The notes beneath the pieces were generated by a model, which worked only from the letters and a program-made list of their open reading frames with translations, was not told the DNA's origin and searched no databases. A DNA stretch of 64,000 bases from Streptomyces sp. ISL-100. Its GTDB lineage: Bacteria; Actinomycetota; Actinomycetes; Streptomycetales; Streptomycetaceae. Location: assembly GCF_018614615.1 (NCBI RefSeq), contig NZ_JAGGOK010000003.1:141607-205606 (forward strand). Direction: 5' to 3'. Made by a program: the position numbers and the translations under genes. The first letter of the stretch is position 1; every line of letters begins with the position of its first letter. Shown one piece after another: positions 54,467-62,748 of the stretch.

Positions 54467-54709
54467 TCAGGCGCGGGCGTACGAGACGAACGCGGCCCAG
54501 GAGTCGGGCGCGACCGCCAACTGCGGCCCCTCGGTGACCTTGGAGTCGCGGACGTGGATGGCGGAGGGGTGCGCGGCGACCTCTACGCACTGGCCCCCCT
54601 CACCGTCGCTGTAGCTCGACTTGCGCCAGTTGTACGCGACTTCGAGGCAGTCGCCGCCTTCGCCGCCGCTGTAGCTGGACTTGAACCAGGTGAGCTCGTC
54701 GGTGTTCAT
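54467..54709 (-). CDS. DUF397-domain protein, tandem motif (second Scr2-like partner)
   Basis: 80 residues. ATG 54709 overlaps the XRE stop (ATGA). The SSYS-x-GEGG-x-C-x-EVA motif occurs twice (about 8-24 and 28-44), as in the gene at 22460; the second is followed by HVRDSK and the domain end SWAAFVSYARA. Confidence 0.92.
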   Translation of the reverse strand: MNTDELTWFKSSYSGGEGGDCLEVAYNWRKSSYSDGEGGQCVEVAAHPSAIHVRDSKVTEGPQLAVAPDSWAAFVSYARA

Positions 54710-55575
54710 CGGTCTCCCAGCATCTTCTCGATCAGGGCCAGCGACTCCCGGGACGTAAGAGCCTCCGCCCGGATCATCGCATAGCGATCCGCGAGTTCGC
54801 GGACCTCCCGGGCGTCGGTGAACAGGTGCGGGTGGCCCTGGGCTTCTGTGTATCCGACCTGCTGCTCGCCCTTGGTGGTCAACAGGTTGAGCGAGCCGTC
54901 CATGTTCGGGTGTTCCTCGCAGTCCGTGGGCATCACCTGGAGTTCCACGGCCCGCAGGCGACCGAACCGCAACAGTTGCCGCAACTGCCCTTCGTGCACC
55001 GCCCGCCCACCGATGGGTCGGCTGAGCACCGCCTCCTCGAAGACGAAGCTGAAGGTGGGCGAAGGCCATTGCTCGAACACCTGCTGCCTGGACAGCCGGT
55101 CCGCCACCCGCTTCTCCACGATCTCTTCGCTCAGCAGCGGCCGCCGCTGGGTGAAGATTGCCCTCGCATACTCCTCCGTCTGAAGCAGGCCGTGCACGAC
55201 CTGGTTGCCGTAGTGGAGGAGTTGAACCGCCTCCGCCTCCAGTTTCGCGTAGTTCCGGTACCAATCAGGGTGTCGAGTGCGCGCCTTTTTCTGCGCCTCC
55301 CGAACGTCCGGAATCGCCGCCCGCAGCACTCCGCCCGCCTTCAGCGCGTCATCCGCGCGGTCCAGGAACTCCGGTTGCGGCGTCCGTACGCCCCGCTCCA
55401 TCGCGGAGATGAGATCGAGCCCGCAGTGGGTCGCCGCCGCCAGGTCCTTCTGGCTCATGGCGAGGTTCTCCCGCAGGACCCGGACCTGTTTGCCGAGCGC
55501 GCGGAACAGGTGTGCGGTGCCGTCCGCCTCCGAGGGCAGCTCGGGGCGTGATTCCTGGTTCACGGATTCCGTCAT
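54706..55575 (-). CDS. XRE-family regulator with DUF5753 (second WhiJ/Scr1-like)
   Basis: 289 residues. HTH about 28-85 (LGKQVRVLRENLAMSQKDLAAATHC and ISAMERGVRTPQ in parts), then DUF5753 with QVVHGLLQTEEYARAIF and FSFVFEEAVLSRPIGG. Pairs with the overlapping DUF397 gene. Here the HTH is of normal length, unlike in the first locus. Divergent from an RsbW-like gene. Confidence 0.93.
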   Translation of the reverse strand: MTESVNQESRPELPSEADGTAHLFRALGKQVRVLRENLAMSQKDLAAATHCGLDLISAMERGVRTPQPEFLDRADDALKAGGVLRAAIPDVREAQKKARTRHPDWYRNYAKLEAEAVQLLHYGNQVVHGLLQTEEYARAIFTQRRPLLSEEIVEKRVADRLSRQQVFEQWPSPTFSFVFEEAVLSRPIGGRAVHEGQLRQLLRFGRLRAVELQVMPTDCEEHPNMDGSLNLLTTKGEQQVGYTEAQGHPHLFTDAREVRELADRYAMIRAEALTSRESLALIEKMLGDR

Positions 55576-55698
55576 GCCGTACCGCTCTCTCGGTCACGGC
55601 CGACGTGCCGTACATCGTGCCGTGCGTACCCGTACAGTTACCCAGCGTCCAACGGTTACTCCTGGTGAGGGTACGGCCGGGCCGCCACGCTCTGTCAC

Positions 55699-56115
55699 AT
55701 GAACGCCGAAATCGCTTCCGTCACCGCCGAGTTCGTCCAGCGCTTCCGTTCCACCCGTCGCGGGGCCCGGCTCGCGCGTGTCCTCGCCGTGCAGCAGCTC
55801 GACGCCTGGGGCGTGCCGTTCGGCACCGGGCCTTCCGACGCCGTCGCCCTCGTCGTCGCCGAGCTGGCCGCGAACGCGGTGACGCACGGGCACGTCGCCG
55901 GGCGGGACTTCGAGGTGCGGCTGCTGCGGCTCCGGGGAGGCCGGGTCCGTATCGAAGTGGCGGACACGCGAGGTGAGCGATGGCCGCGCGCCCGCCCCGC
56001 GGGGGACGGCGAGGGCGGGCGCGGACTGCTCGTGGTGGCGGCGCTGGCGGACGCGTGGGGTGTGACGGAACGTAGCGTCGGCAAGGTGGTGTGGGCGGAC
56101 CTGGCCGTCACGTAA
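55699..56115 (+). CDS. RsbW-like ATP-binding protein (HATPase_c)
   Basis: 138 residues. GHKL motifs: the Asn of VVAELAANAVTHGHVAGRD, EVADTRGERWP, and the G2 loop GDGEGGRGLLVV. Divergent from the XRE-DUF397 pair, giving the same arrangement as the 20.9-22.8 kb locus. Probably a partner or regulator in that locus rather than a general anti-sigma factor. Confidence 0.88.
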   Translation: MNAEIASVTAEFVQRFRSTRRGARLARVLAVQQLDAWGVPFGTGPSDAVALVVAELAANAVTHGHVAGRDFEVRLLRLRGGRVRIEVADTRGERWPRARPAGDGEGGRGLLVVAALADAWGVTERSVGKVVWADLAVT

Positions 56116-56171
56116 ACGGTTCAGCCGACCCGCAGCGCCGCGAGCTGCTGCGCGAACGGCACCACCGCTCC

Positions 56172-57410
56172 CTAGCCCCTCACCCCCGTCGCCGAATCCA
56201 GCGTCTCGTCAGGGGACGGTAGGCCGGACGCCCGCGTCACGGGCGTCCCGCCGGCCCCCTTCCCCCGCCGCAGCCGCGAAACCAGTGGCTCCGTCCACCG
56301 TGCCGCCAGGGGCCCCAGGATGACCAGGATCAGGACGTACGCCGTGGCGATCGGGCCGATCCGGGGCTCCGTCGCCACCGCCAGGCCCGCGATCACGATC
56401 GAGAACTCGCCCCGCGCCACCAGCGCCCCACCCGCCCGCAGCCGGCCGCGCGAACCGATGCCGGCCCGCCTGGCGGCGTACCAGCCGGTGGCGATCTTCG
56501 TCACCGCCGTCACGATCGCCAGCAGCAGCGCGGGCAACAGCACCGGAGGGATGTCCGCCGGGTCGGTCGACAGGCCGAAGAAGACGAAGAAGACGGCTGC
56601 GAAGAGGTCCCGGAGCGGAGTGAGGAGCCTCCGTGCGCCCTCCGCCACGTCACCCGAGAGCGCGATGCCTACCAGGAACGCTCCCACCGCCGCCGAGACC
56701 TGAAGCTGCTGCGCGACACCCGCCACCAGCACCGTCAGCCCCAGCACGACCAGCAGCAGCATCTCCGGGTTGTCCGACGAGACCGCCCGGCTGATCAGGC
56801 GCCCGTGCCGCAGCGCGACGTAGAGGACCAGCCCGACCGTACCCAGCGCGATCACCAGCGCCACACTGCCGCCCGCCAGGCCGACGCCCGCGAGCAGCGC
56901 GGTCAGCAGCGGCAGATAGACCGCCATCGACAGGTCTTCCATCACGAGGATGCCGAGCACGACCGGCGTCTCGCGGTTACCGAGGCGGCCCAGGTCGGTG
57001 AGCACCTTGGCGATGACCCCCGACGACGAGATCCACGTGACACCGGCCAGCGCGACCGCCGCCACCGGCCCCCACCCGAGGACGATCGCCGCGACAGCCC
57101 CCGGTGTCGCGTTGAGGACGAAGTCGACCGCCCCCGACGGGTATTGGGTTTTGAGGCTGGTCACCAGCTCAGAGGCGCTGTACTCCAACCCCAGCAGAAG
57201 CAGCAGCAGGATGACGCCGATCTCGGCGCCGACGGCCACGAAGTCCTCGCTCGCGTTGAGCGGCAGCAGACCGCCGTGTCCGAAGGCGAGCCCTGCCAGC
57301 AAGTAGAGGGGGATGGGGGAGAGGCCGACCCTCCCCGCCACTCGTCCTATGAGGCCGAGGGCCAGGATGAGCGAGCCGAGTTCTATCAGCAGCGCGGTGG
57401 TGTTGTGCAC
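56172..57410 (-). CDS. Cation:proton antiporter (CPA2/KefB type, KhtU-like)
   Basis: 412 residues with about 12-13 transmembrane helices (LIELGSLILALGLIGRVAGRV onward) and FFVFFGLSTDPADIPPVLL, a family signature. Exports K+ (or NH4+) in exchange for protons. Starts 3 bp after the TrkA-C gene stop. The NAD-binding KTN domain of KefC is absent, fitting the KhtTU arrangement where a separate subunit gates the channel. Confidence 0.93.
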   Translation of the reverse strand: MHNTTALLIELGSLILALGLIGRVAGRVGLSPIPLYLLAGLAFGHGGLLPLNASEDFVAVGAEIGVILLLLLLGLEYSASELVTSLKTQYPSGAVDFVLNATPGAVAAIVLGWGPVAAVALAGVTWISSSGVIAKVLTDLGRLGNRETPVVLGILVMEDLSMAVYLPLLTALLAGVGLAGGSVALVIALGTVGLVLYVALRHGRLISRAVSSDNPEMLLLVVLGLTVLVAGVAQQLQVSAAVGAFLVGIALSGDVAEGARRLLTPLRDLFAAVFFVFFGLSTDPADIPPVLLPALLLAIVTAVTKIATGWYAARRAGIGSRGRLRAGGALVARGEFSIVIAGLAVATEPRIGPIATAYVLILVILGPLAARWTEPLVSRLRRGKGAGGTPVTRASGLPSPDETLDSATGVRG

Positions 57411-57413
57411 GGC

Positions 57414-57884
57414 TCAGCCCCCCGACATGATCTCGACGAGCGCGTCAACACCCTCGCGAGTGCCGACGACCACCAGCGTGTCCCCGATGGAGAGCCGGAA
57501 ATCCGGCCCGGGTGACGGTGTCGCCGCCGTTCGCTGGAGCACGGCGACGATCGACGCGCCGGTACGGGTGCGCGCCCGGGTGTCACCGAGCGGCCGTCCG
57601 GCGTACGGCGACTTGCTGCTCACCTGGATGTGTTCGGTGACGAGGTCGATCCCATCCGTGCGTACGGCGTCGATGGGCGCCGCGTCGATCAGGTGGGCGA
57701 GGGCCGTGGCCTCGTCGGGCGACAGGGGTACGGAGAGCAGACACGCGTCGGGGTCGTCACGGTCGTAGAAGCCGATGAAGCGCCGACCGTCCTTGTGTAC
57801 GACAACCGAGATGTGCTGGCCGCTCTCGGTGGTGAAGTCGTACTGCGTACCGACTCCCGGCAACGTGGTGCGGCGCGTGCCCAT
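57414..57884 (-). CDS. Antiporter regulatory subunit with TrkA-C domain (KhtT-like)
   Basis: 156 residues from ATG 57884. The N-terminal part (about 1-75) reads LPGVGTQYDFTTESGQHISVVVHKDGRR, a family signature; the TrkA-C (RCK_C) domain follows (about 78-155: GASIVAVLQR, DTLVVVGTREGVDALVEIM). Binds a nucleotide such as cyclic-di-AMP or senses pH/cations in relatives, controlling the antiporter encoded next. Confidence 0.9.
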   Translation of the reverse strand: MGTRRTTLPGVGTQYDFTTESGQHISVVVHKDGRRFIGFYDRDDPDACLLSVPLSPDEATALAHLIDAAPIDAVRTDGIDLVTEHIQVSSKSPYAGRPLGDTRARTRTGASIVAVLQRTAATPSPGPDFRLSIGDTLVVVGTREGVDALVEIMSGG

Positions 57885-58072
57885 GGTCTGCCTCCCGGTC
57901 CCGGTCTGCTGCCCGGCCGCGGCACGTGCGGGTTTCCGGGCATGGCGGCCGAAAACACACAGGGAATGCGCATAGAGAATGCACACAGAGCAGCCGGCGA
58001 CTTTGCCTTGGCATTACCCTACTCCGCACCTGCGCGGGGCTCCTGTTGGCATGCGGCTCACGCGCATGACGA

Positions 58073-58109
58073 AGGCGGCGGCCTCCCCCTGTGGGGAGCG
58101 CCGCCGCCT
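58073..58109 (-). terminator. Terminator of the second TerB gene
   Basis: Stem AGGCGGCG...CGCCGCCT, extended by GCCTCCCC/GGGGAGC pairs with a small bulge, ending 10 bp from the TerB stop. Confidence 0.75.
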
Positions 58110-58118
58110 CGCGTGCCG

Positions 58119-58574
58119 CTACAGGTCGAACTCGTGCGGCGGGAGGTCGAGCGTGAAGCACGCCTCCCGTACGACGGCCTGCTCGGTCTTGTCGAAGTCG
58201 CCGTCGGCGCCGCCGATGACGATGCCGATCTGGATGACGGCGCGCGCCTCGGCCGGCTTCTTCTTGGCCTTGGCGACCTCCTGGAGCACGCTGACCTTGC
58301 CGAAGGCGAAGTCGGTCGTGAGCTTGTTCAGGTAGTCGTCGAAACGGCGCTGGAGGTCGTCGGCGGCGAAGTTCTTCAGCACCTCGTTGGTGGCGATGAG
58401 TTGGGCCACCCGCTGGCGCTCGGCCGGGTCGATGGTCCCGTCGGCGGCGGCGACCAGGGCGCACATGGCCATGCTCGCGTCACGGAAGGAGCCGCTCTTG
58501 AGGTCGTTCTTCTTCGCCTCCAGCTGGGTTTGCATCGTCTGGGCGGATTCCTTGATGCGGTCCCACAGGGCCAT
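58119..58574 (-). CDS. TerB-family protein (paralogue of the gene at 51217)
   Basis: 151 residues, MALWDRIKESAQTMQTQLEAK. The TerB domain has SMAMCALVAAADGTIDPAERQ and VIGGADGDFDKTE, nearly the same as the paralogue's motifs, without its Gly/Ser linker. The acidic EF-hand-like sites probably bind divalent metal. Downstream gene of nothing on its strand. Confidence 0.93.
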   Translation of the reverse strand: MALWDRIKESAQTMQTQLEAKKNDLKSGSFRDASMAMCALVAAADGTIDPAERQRVAQLIATNEVLKNFAADDLQRRFDDYLNKLTTDFAFGKVSVLQEVAKAKKKPAEARAVIQIGIVIGGADGDFDKTEQAVVREACFTLDLPPHEFDL

Positions 58575-58657
58575 GAGAACTCAACTCCGTTTGTGTGTCG
58601 GTCGGCCTGCGCGGGCTCGTCTGCCCGCACGTGACTTCTGCAACCCAACAGAAGCTA

Positions 58658-58846
58658 TCAGCGGCGTCGAGTGACCGTCGGGTCCGCTTCGTCGCCGCCG
58701 CCGTTGTCACCGGTGGTGTTGTCACTGGTGCTGGTGTGGTTCGGGGCGTCTGCCTTACCGGCCGCGTCGGAGTGCTGCGGCTCGGACGAGCGGGCGAATT
58801 CGGCGCGCACCATGGCGTTCAGAGCGGCGTACGGGTCGATGTGCAT
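58658..58846 (-). CDS. Small hypothetical protein
   Basis: 62 residues from ATG 58846 with AAGGACG about 12 bp upstream. A conserved-looking helix HIDPYAALNAMVRAEFARSS is followed by an Asp/Gly/Thr-rich disordered tail. No family known. 84 bp before the TerB gene on the same strand. Confidence 0.6.
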   Translation of the reverse strand: MHIDPYAALNAMVRAEFARSSEPQHSDAAGKADAPNHTSTSDNTTGDNGGGDEADPTVTRRR

Positions 58847-58948
58847 GGTGAATGAACGTCCTTACGGTCGAGGGTGATCAGGCGATCAGCTCAGGCGCCG
58901 AAGCGGCGTCGGCGCCGGCCACGGCGGCACAGTCGGCCACCGGCCCCC

Positions 58949-59356
58949 TCAGCAGCGCAGAACCACCCACCGCTGCACCGCGCAAGCCGTCGGCACATCG
59001 ACCGGCACGTACCTCCGCCCGACCGGGCGCGGGCACCGCCTCCCAGTCCCCGTACGCCGGTACGACGCCTCCGCACCCACCGCCCGGCCCCTGCTGCCAC
59101 TCCTCACGCGCGCCCGCCGGGCAACCCGGGCGCTCTCACCGGCCCCGCGCACTTCACTGTCGACGGCGTCCGACGGCTGGGATTCACCGCCCCCGAGAGC
59201 TGATTCGGCGACCAACGCCACCGGTGGCCGGGCGGGTACGGACCCGCCCTCGCCCAGCACCACGGCGAACACCACGGCGAACACGGCGGCGAGCATCAGC
59301 AGCGCCGTCAGTGCGCCGCTGCGCGGCGCGCGCTGGACGTGGCACATGACGGGCAT
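58949..59356 (-). CDS. Hypothetical single-helix membrane or secreted protein
   Basis: 135 residues from ATG 59356 (GAGAGG upstream). One hydrophobic helix at about 15-37 (ALTALLMLAAVFAVVFAVVL) as signal anchor, then a polar Arg/Ser-rich domain ending in VPTACAVQRWVVLRC. Four or five Cys are present in all. No family recognised. Downstream codon use is less regular than in its neighbours, so the C-terminal part is uncertain. Confidence 0.55.
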   Translation of the reverse strand: MPVMCHVQRAPRSGALTALLMLAAVFAVVFAVVLGEGGSVPARPPVALVAESALGGGESQPSDAVDSEVRGAGESARVARRARVRSGSRGRAVGAEASYRRTGTGRRCPRPVGRRYVPVDVPTACAVQRWVVLRC

Positions 59357-59489
59357 GTGCCTCTCGTCCCACGGTCGGGCCGGTTCATAGCCGTACGACG
59401 ACGAAGTGCACTCCACCGGGCTAGCGACGTAAGACTTTCGTCACGGAAATGCCGAGGTCGGAGCGGTCTTTCGGGCGTTGAATGGACGC

Positions 59490-60068
59490 ATGAGGCACAT
59501 ACTCGGCAAGCCCGTGGTCATTGGAATGCTGCTCGTCGGAATGCTGGTGGCGGGCGTGGGTCTGTACTGGTTCCAGCCGTGGAAGCTGTGGGTGGACGAC
59601 ACGGTGCAGGACGAACTCCCCGCCGCGGCCCCCGCCACCCAGCCGCCCGCCACGCCGGATGCCAAGCCCGACGACTCCTCAACCCCGCCCACCCCCTCCA
59701 GCCCGCCCGCCCTGCGGACCCTCGCCTCCGGGACCCTGATCAGCCACGAGCACCACACCAGCGGCACAGTGAAGGTCATCCGGCTCCCCGACGGCTCCCG
59801 CACTCTCCGCCTGGAGAACCTCGACACCAGCAACGGCCCGGACCTGCGCGTCTGGCTCACCGATGCGCCGGTGAAGGAAGGCAAGGACGGCTGGCACGTC
59901 TTCGACGACGGCAAGTACGTCAGCCTGGGCAAGCTCAAGGGCAACAAGGGCAACCAGAACTACGCGCTGCCCGCCGACCTCGACCTGAAGGGCCTCACGA
60001 GCGTCAGCATCTGGTGCGACCGCTTCGATGTCTCCTTCGGCGCCGCCAAGCTCGCCGCCCCCGCGTAG
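59490..60068 (+). CDS. Membrane-anchored DM13-domain protein
   Basis: 192 residues from ATG 59490. Signal-anchor helix at about 8-26 (VVIGMLLVGMLVAGVGLYW), a Pro/Ala/Thr linker (about 40-75), and an external DM13 domain (about 80-190: GTLISHEHHTSGTVKV, RTLRLENLDTSNGPDLRVWLTDA, ADLDLKGLTSVSIWCDRFDVSFG). DM13 domains are proposed electron-transfer or redox modules with a conserved Cys, here in SIWCDRF. Confidence 0.92.
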   Translation: MRHILGKPVVIGMLLVGMLVAGVGLYWFQPWKLWVDDTVQDELPAAAPATQPPATPDAKPDDSSTPPTPSSPPALRTLASGTLISHEHHTSGTVKVIRLPDGSRTLRLENLDTSNGPDLRVWLTDAPVKEGKDGWHVFDDGKYVSLGKLKGNKGNQNYALPADLDLKGLTSVSIWCDRFDVSFGAAKLAAPA

Positions 60069-60078
60069 CAACTAAGAC

Positions 60079-60528
60079 TCAGCCCGGCAGCCCCATCGTG
60101 AACGCCACAACACTGCCGCCACCCGCACCGCCAACACCACTCACCCCACCCGTAATAACCAGCCCATCAGTAATGAGCCGCGTAATCCAAAGCCCCCGCC
60201 CGCAGTGGCTGCCGCCCAGACCCGGTGCCAGATCCGGGATCACAGACGGTGCGAAGCCGGGCCCCGAGTCGCTGATGGTGCATTCGAGCACCCCGGGCGA
60301 ACGGTGCAGCAGCAGCCTGCCGCCCCCGCCGCCGTGTTCGACGGCGTTCGTCGCCACCGCGTCCGCCGCGAGGACGAAGTCGCCTCGCCGGGGCTCCGCC
60401 AGCCCGGCCCAGGCGGCGTACTGGTCGACCAGTACGCGCAGCCTGGGCACGTCCTCCCGGGTGAAATCGAACTCCAGCAGCCGCTCCTGCGGGCCGCCGC
60501 TGTTGAGGTGCACCCCTTCGGTCACCAT
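60079..60528 (-). CDS. RsbW-like ATP-binding protein (HATPase_c)
   Basis: 149 residues from ATG 60528. Motifs ADAVATNAVEHGGGGG, TISDSGPGFAPSV and GSHCGRGLWITRL. It overlaps the stop of the MEDS gene by 7 bp, so the two are made together. The C-terminus is Gly-rich (GGVSGVGGAGGGS). Likely serine-kinase/anti-sigma module controlled by the upstream sensor. Confidence 0.92.
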   Translation of the reverse strand: MVTEGVHLNSGGPQERLLEFDFTREDVPRLRVLVDQYAAWAGLAEPRRGDFVLAADAVATNAVEHGGGGGRLLLHRSPGVLECTISDSGPGFAPSVIPDLAPGLGGSHCGRGLWITRLITDGLVITGGVSGVGGAGGGSVVAFTMGLPG

Positions 60529-61409
60529 TCCCGGACCACCTCCGTCAGCGTGAGGCGCCGGACCTGCTCCGAGCCGAGTCTGCGCAGCAACGCTGCCTGC
60601 GCGGCGCCGCACCGGACCTCGACGCCGTCGTGCCCGGCGGCCCCGGCGATGTGGTCGATGAGGTCGAGGGCGCACCGTACGCCGAGAAAGTGCAGAGGCA
60701 TCAGATCCACCAGCAGCCGCCGGATCCCTGCGGTCCGCCCCAGTGCGTCGCGCAGGGCGGTCAGGAAAGGGTCACGGGTGGCGTGGTCGGCCTCGCCCGC
60801 GAGTCTGACCGACGCCTCGGAGTGCAGAATTCGCAGCTCACCGAGGGTGTCGAGAAGTGACCGGGGATGGGCGTCCGACATGGCGTCGAGTACGTCGCCG
60901 TCGAACGCGCGCCGGTCGTAGGAGCAGATCTCGTTGTACGGCCGCCCCTCAAACAAATGCTCGGCGTGGGATTCGCGGTACATCATCGTCTCGACGTCGG
61001 CGTCGAGGTCCGCCACCCAGTGCATATCGATGAACGTCCGCAGCCCCAGGTAGCCCTGCGCGACGGCGAGCGCGGTCTCCTCGCGGAGGCGCTCCCACTG
61101 CCGCTCGGGGGTGAAGCCGCGGTCGGGCCGGATCAGTGCGCGCATGCTGCTGTGGGTCAGCTGCCCCCGCCCACGGGCCTCGGCGAGCAGCCGGCTGGTG
61201 CCGTCCAGTCGGGTGCGTACGACGTCGGGGTCGAGCTGCGGCGCTGCGAAGATGATCACTTTCTCACCGCGTGCGAGTCCGGTGCGGGTGTACGTGATGA
61301 GCGCGTCCCAGTTGGTCTCGTCGTCCTCGTAACTGAGAAACGCATGGTCACCCGCTCGCATGCCCTGTACGGGCATGAGCCCCGGATGCGCGTCTGCCCG
61401 CTCATGCAT
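60522..61409 (-). CDS. MEDS-domain sensor protein with STAS-like C-terminus
   Basis: 295 residues from ATG 61409 (MHERADAHPGL). The MEDS domain (about 15-180: GDHAFLSYEDDETNWDALI, ARGEKVIIFAAP, and DMHWVADLDADVE with family aromatics) is a DcmR-type sensory module. The C-terminal about 90 residues (GIRRLLVDLMPLHFLGVRCALDLIDHI) look like a STAS domain without an obvious phosphorylatable Ser context. It overlaps the RsbW-like kinase gene, forming a likely partner-switch pair. Confidence 0.9.
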   Translation of the reverse strand: MHERADAHPGLMPVQGMRAGDHAFLSYEDDETNWDALITYTRTGLARGEKVIIFAAPQLDPDVVRTRLDGTSRLLAEARGRGQLTHSSMRALIRPDRGFTPERQWERLREETALAVAQGYLGLRTFIDMHWVADLDADVETMMYRESHAEHLFEGRPYNEICSYDRRAFDGDVLDAMSDAHPRSLLDTLGELRILHSEASVRLAGEADHATRDPFLTALRDALGRTAGIRRLLVDLMPLHFLGVRCALDLIDHIAGAAGHDGVEVRCGAAQAALLRRLGSEQVRRLTLTEVVREW

Positions 61410-61601
61410 CGTTTCTGAGGGTCCCTTCTTACTCTCCGTCCAACCATATGGACAGCGGAAGGGGTCGGGGCCGCCGACGGACAAATCGCGTGACACGAAC
61501 GGTAGTTCGGGTTACGATCACCGCACGGCATCGCGTGTCGGTCACCGACTGGGTGAGGCATGGAGGTAGCCCGTGAGTTTGCCTTACGGAGGCATTCCAC
61601 A

Positions 61602-61997
61602 GTGCCAGTACAACTGAATCACACCATCGTTCACTCCCGGGACAACCGGGATTCCGCCGAATTCTTCGCCCACGTCATGGGCCTGGAGATCTCGGCCGAA
61701 TGGGGCCCGTTCATCGCCATCGAGCTGAGCAACGGTGTCACCCTGGACTTCGCGACCATCCCGGCGGAGTCGATCACCGTCCAGCACTACGCCTTCCTCG
61801 TCACGGAGGAAGAGTTCGACGGCATCCTCCAGCGCATCCAGGACGCCGGAATCACGCACTACGCCGATCCGCACGGCAAACAACCGGGCGAGATCAACCG
61901 CAATGACGGCGGTCGCGGCGTGTACTTCACGGATCCGGCCGGCCACGGCTTGGAAGCGATCACCCGCCCGTACGGCAGCGGCGGCGAAGAGGACTAA
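61602..61997 (+). CDS. VOC-family protein (glyoxalase/dioxygenase fold)
   Basis: 131 residues from GTG 61602 (GGAGG upstream). Paired betaalphabetabetabeta units; likely metal ligands His in LNHTIVHSRD, His in VQHYAFLV and Glu in GLEAITRP. Function unknown; VOC proteins include lyases, isomerases and antibiotic-binding proteins. Convergent with the TetR gene. Confidence 0.92.
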   Translation: MPVQLNHTIVHSRDNRDSAEFFAHVMGLEISAEWGPFIAIELSNGVTLDFATIPAESITVQHYAFLVTEEEFDGILQRIQDAGITHYADPHGKQPGEINRNDGGRGVYFTDPAGHGLEAITRPYGSGGEED

Positions 61998-62014
61998 GAA
62001 CCCACAACCAGAAG

Positions 62015-62045
62015 AGGGGTCAGGAAGCCGTGCTTCCTGACCCCT
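62015..62045. terminator. Terminator between VOC and tetR, overlapping the tetR end
   Basis: 14-bp perfect stem (62015-62028 with 62032-62045, AGGGGTCAGGAAGC) and loop CGT. It ends the VOC transcript and overlaps the last codons of the convergent tetR gene. Confidence 0.82.
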
Positions 62046-62679
62046 TCGGGCCGTAGTGGCTCAGGAACATGTCCACGCCGCCCGTGATCAGGCGCTCCGT
62101 AAGGCCGTCGTCGATGTCCGTGCCGTACGCGCTGAAGACGATGTGCGGGAAAACCAGCAGCGAGTACAGCTGGATGATCGCCACCTCCACATCGACGATG
62201 ACGAGCCGCCCCTGCTCGGCCAGGCTGCGCAGGGCCCCCGCGACGGCCGGATGGTGTCCTTCCGGCCCGTGGCCCTTCCACGCCTTGCCCAGTTCCGGGA
62301 AGCGGTGCAGTTCGGCGGCGACGAGGTTGCGCAGGGCGATGACGTCCTGGTTGGTCCTGACGGCGTTCACCCAGGCCCTGGCGGCGTCGATGAGCGCGGC
62401 ACGAAGATCCTCGGCCTCGGCGAGTCCTTCGAGGGCGGCGGCGGACGCGCTGCCGAGCGGCTCGTCGAGGGCCTCCGTGATGACCGCCGTGAACAGCGCT
62501 TCCTTGCTGCCGAAGTGGTTGTAGACGGTCACCTTGGACACGCCCGCCCCGGCGGCGATGGCGTCCATGCCGACCCCGAAGCCCTCACGCAGGAACGCCT
62601 CACGCGCGGCGCGGACGATTGCCTGCCGCTTGAGGGCGGCGCGGGGCCCGCTCGGGGATCGCTTGCTGTCCAGGCTCAT
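62020..62679 (-). CDS. TetR-family transcriptional repressor
   Basis: 219 residues from ATG 62679. HTH about 15-60 (AIVRAAREAFLREGFGVGM, then VSKVTVYNHFGSKEALF). The C-terminal helical domain binds a ligand. Divergent from the MFS efflux gene with palindromes in between, so a likely repressor of both, relieved by a drug-like ligand. Confidence 0.94.
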   Translation of the reverse strand: MSLDSKRSPSGPRAALKRQAIVRAAREAFLREGFGVGMDAIAAGAGVSKVTVYNHFGSKEALFTAVITEALDEPLGSASAAALEGLAEAEDLRAALIDAARAWVNAVRTNQDVIALRNLVAAELHRFPELGKAWKGHGPEGHHPAVAGALRSLAEQGRLVIVDVEVAIIQLYSLLVFPHIVFSAYGTDIDDGLTERLITGGVDMFLSHYGPKGSGSTAS

Positions 62680-62715
62680 GCCCAAACCCTAACACCCAAC
62701 TGAACTGAACGGTTG

Positions 62716-62729
62716 AGTTCACATGAACT
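62716..62729. promoter_or_regulatory. TetR operator candidate AGTTCA-N2-TGAACT
   Basis: Perfect 6-bp arms, part of a larger set: TGAACTGAAC before it (62701) and CAGTTCATG after it (62744) repeat the TGAAC/GTTCA core. Located between the divergent tetR and MFS starts. The last copy touches the MFS start codon. Confidence 0.7.
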
Positions 62730-62748
62730 GATCCGTACAGTACAGTTC

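Noticed and set aside
51841..56115. Integrative element or prophage with attachment sites
   Set aside because: The genes look accessory, but no integrase, tRNA end or flanking direct repeat was seen.
58847..58857. Single PHO-like unit GTTCATTCACC before the small gene at 58846
   Set aside because: Only one unit, with no second 11-bp repeat, and it overlaps the ribosome binding region.
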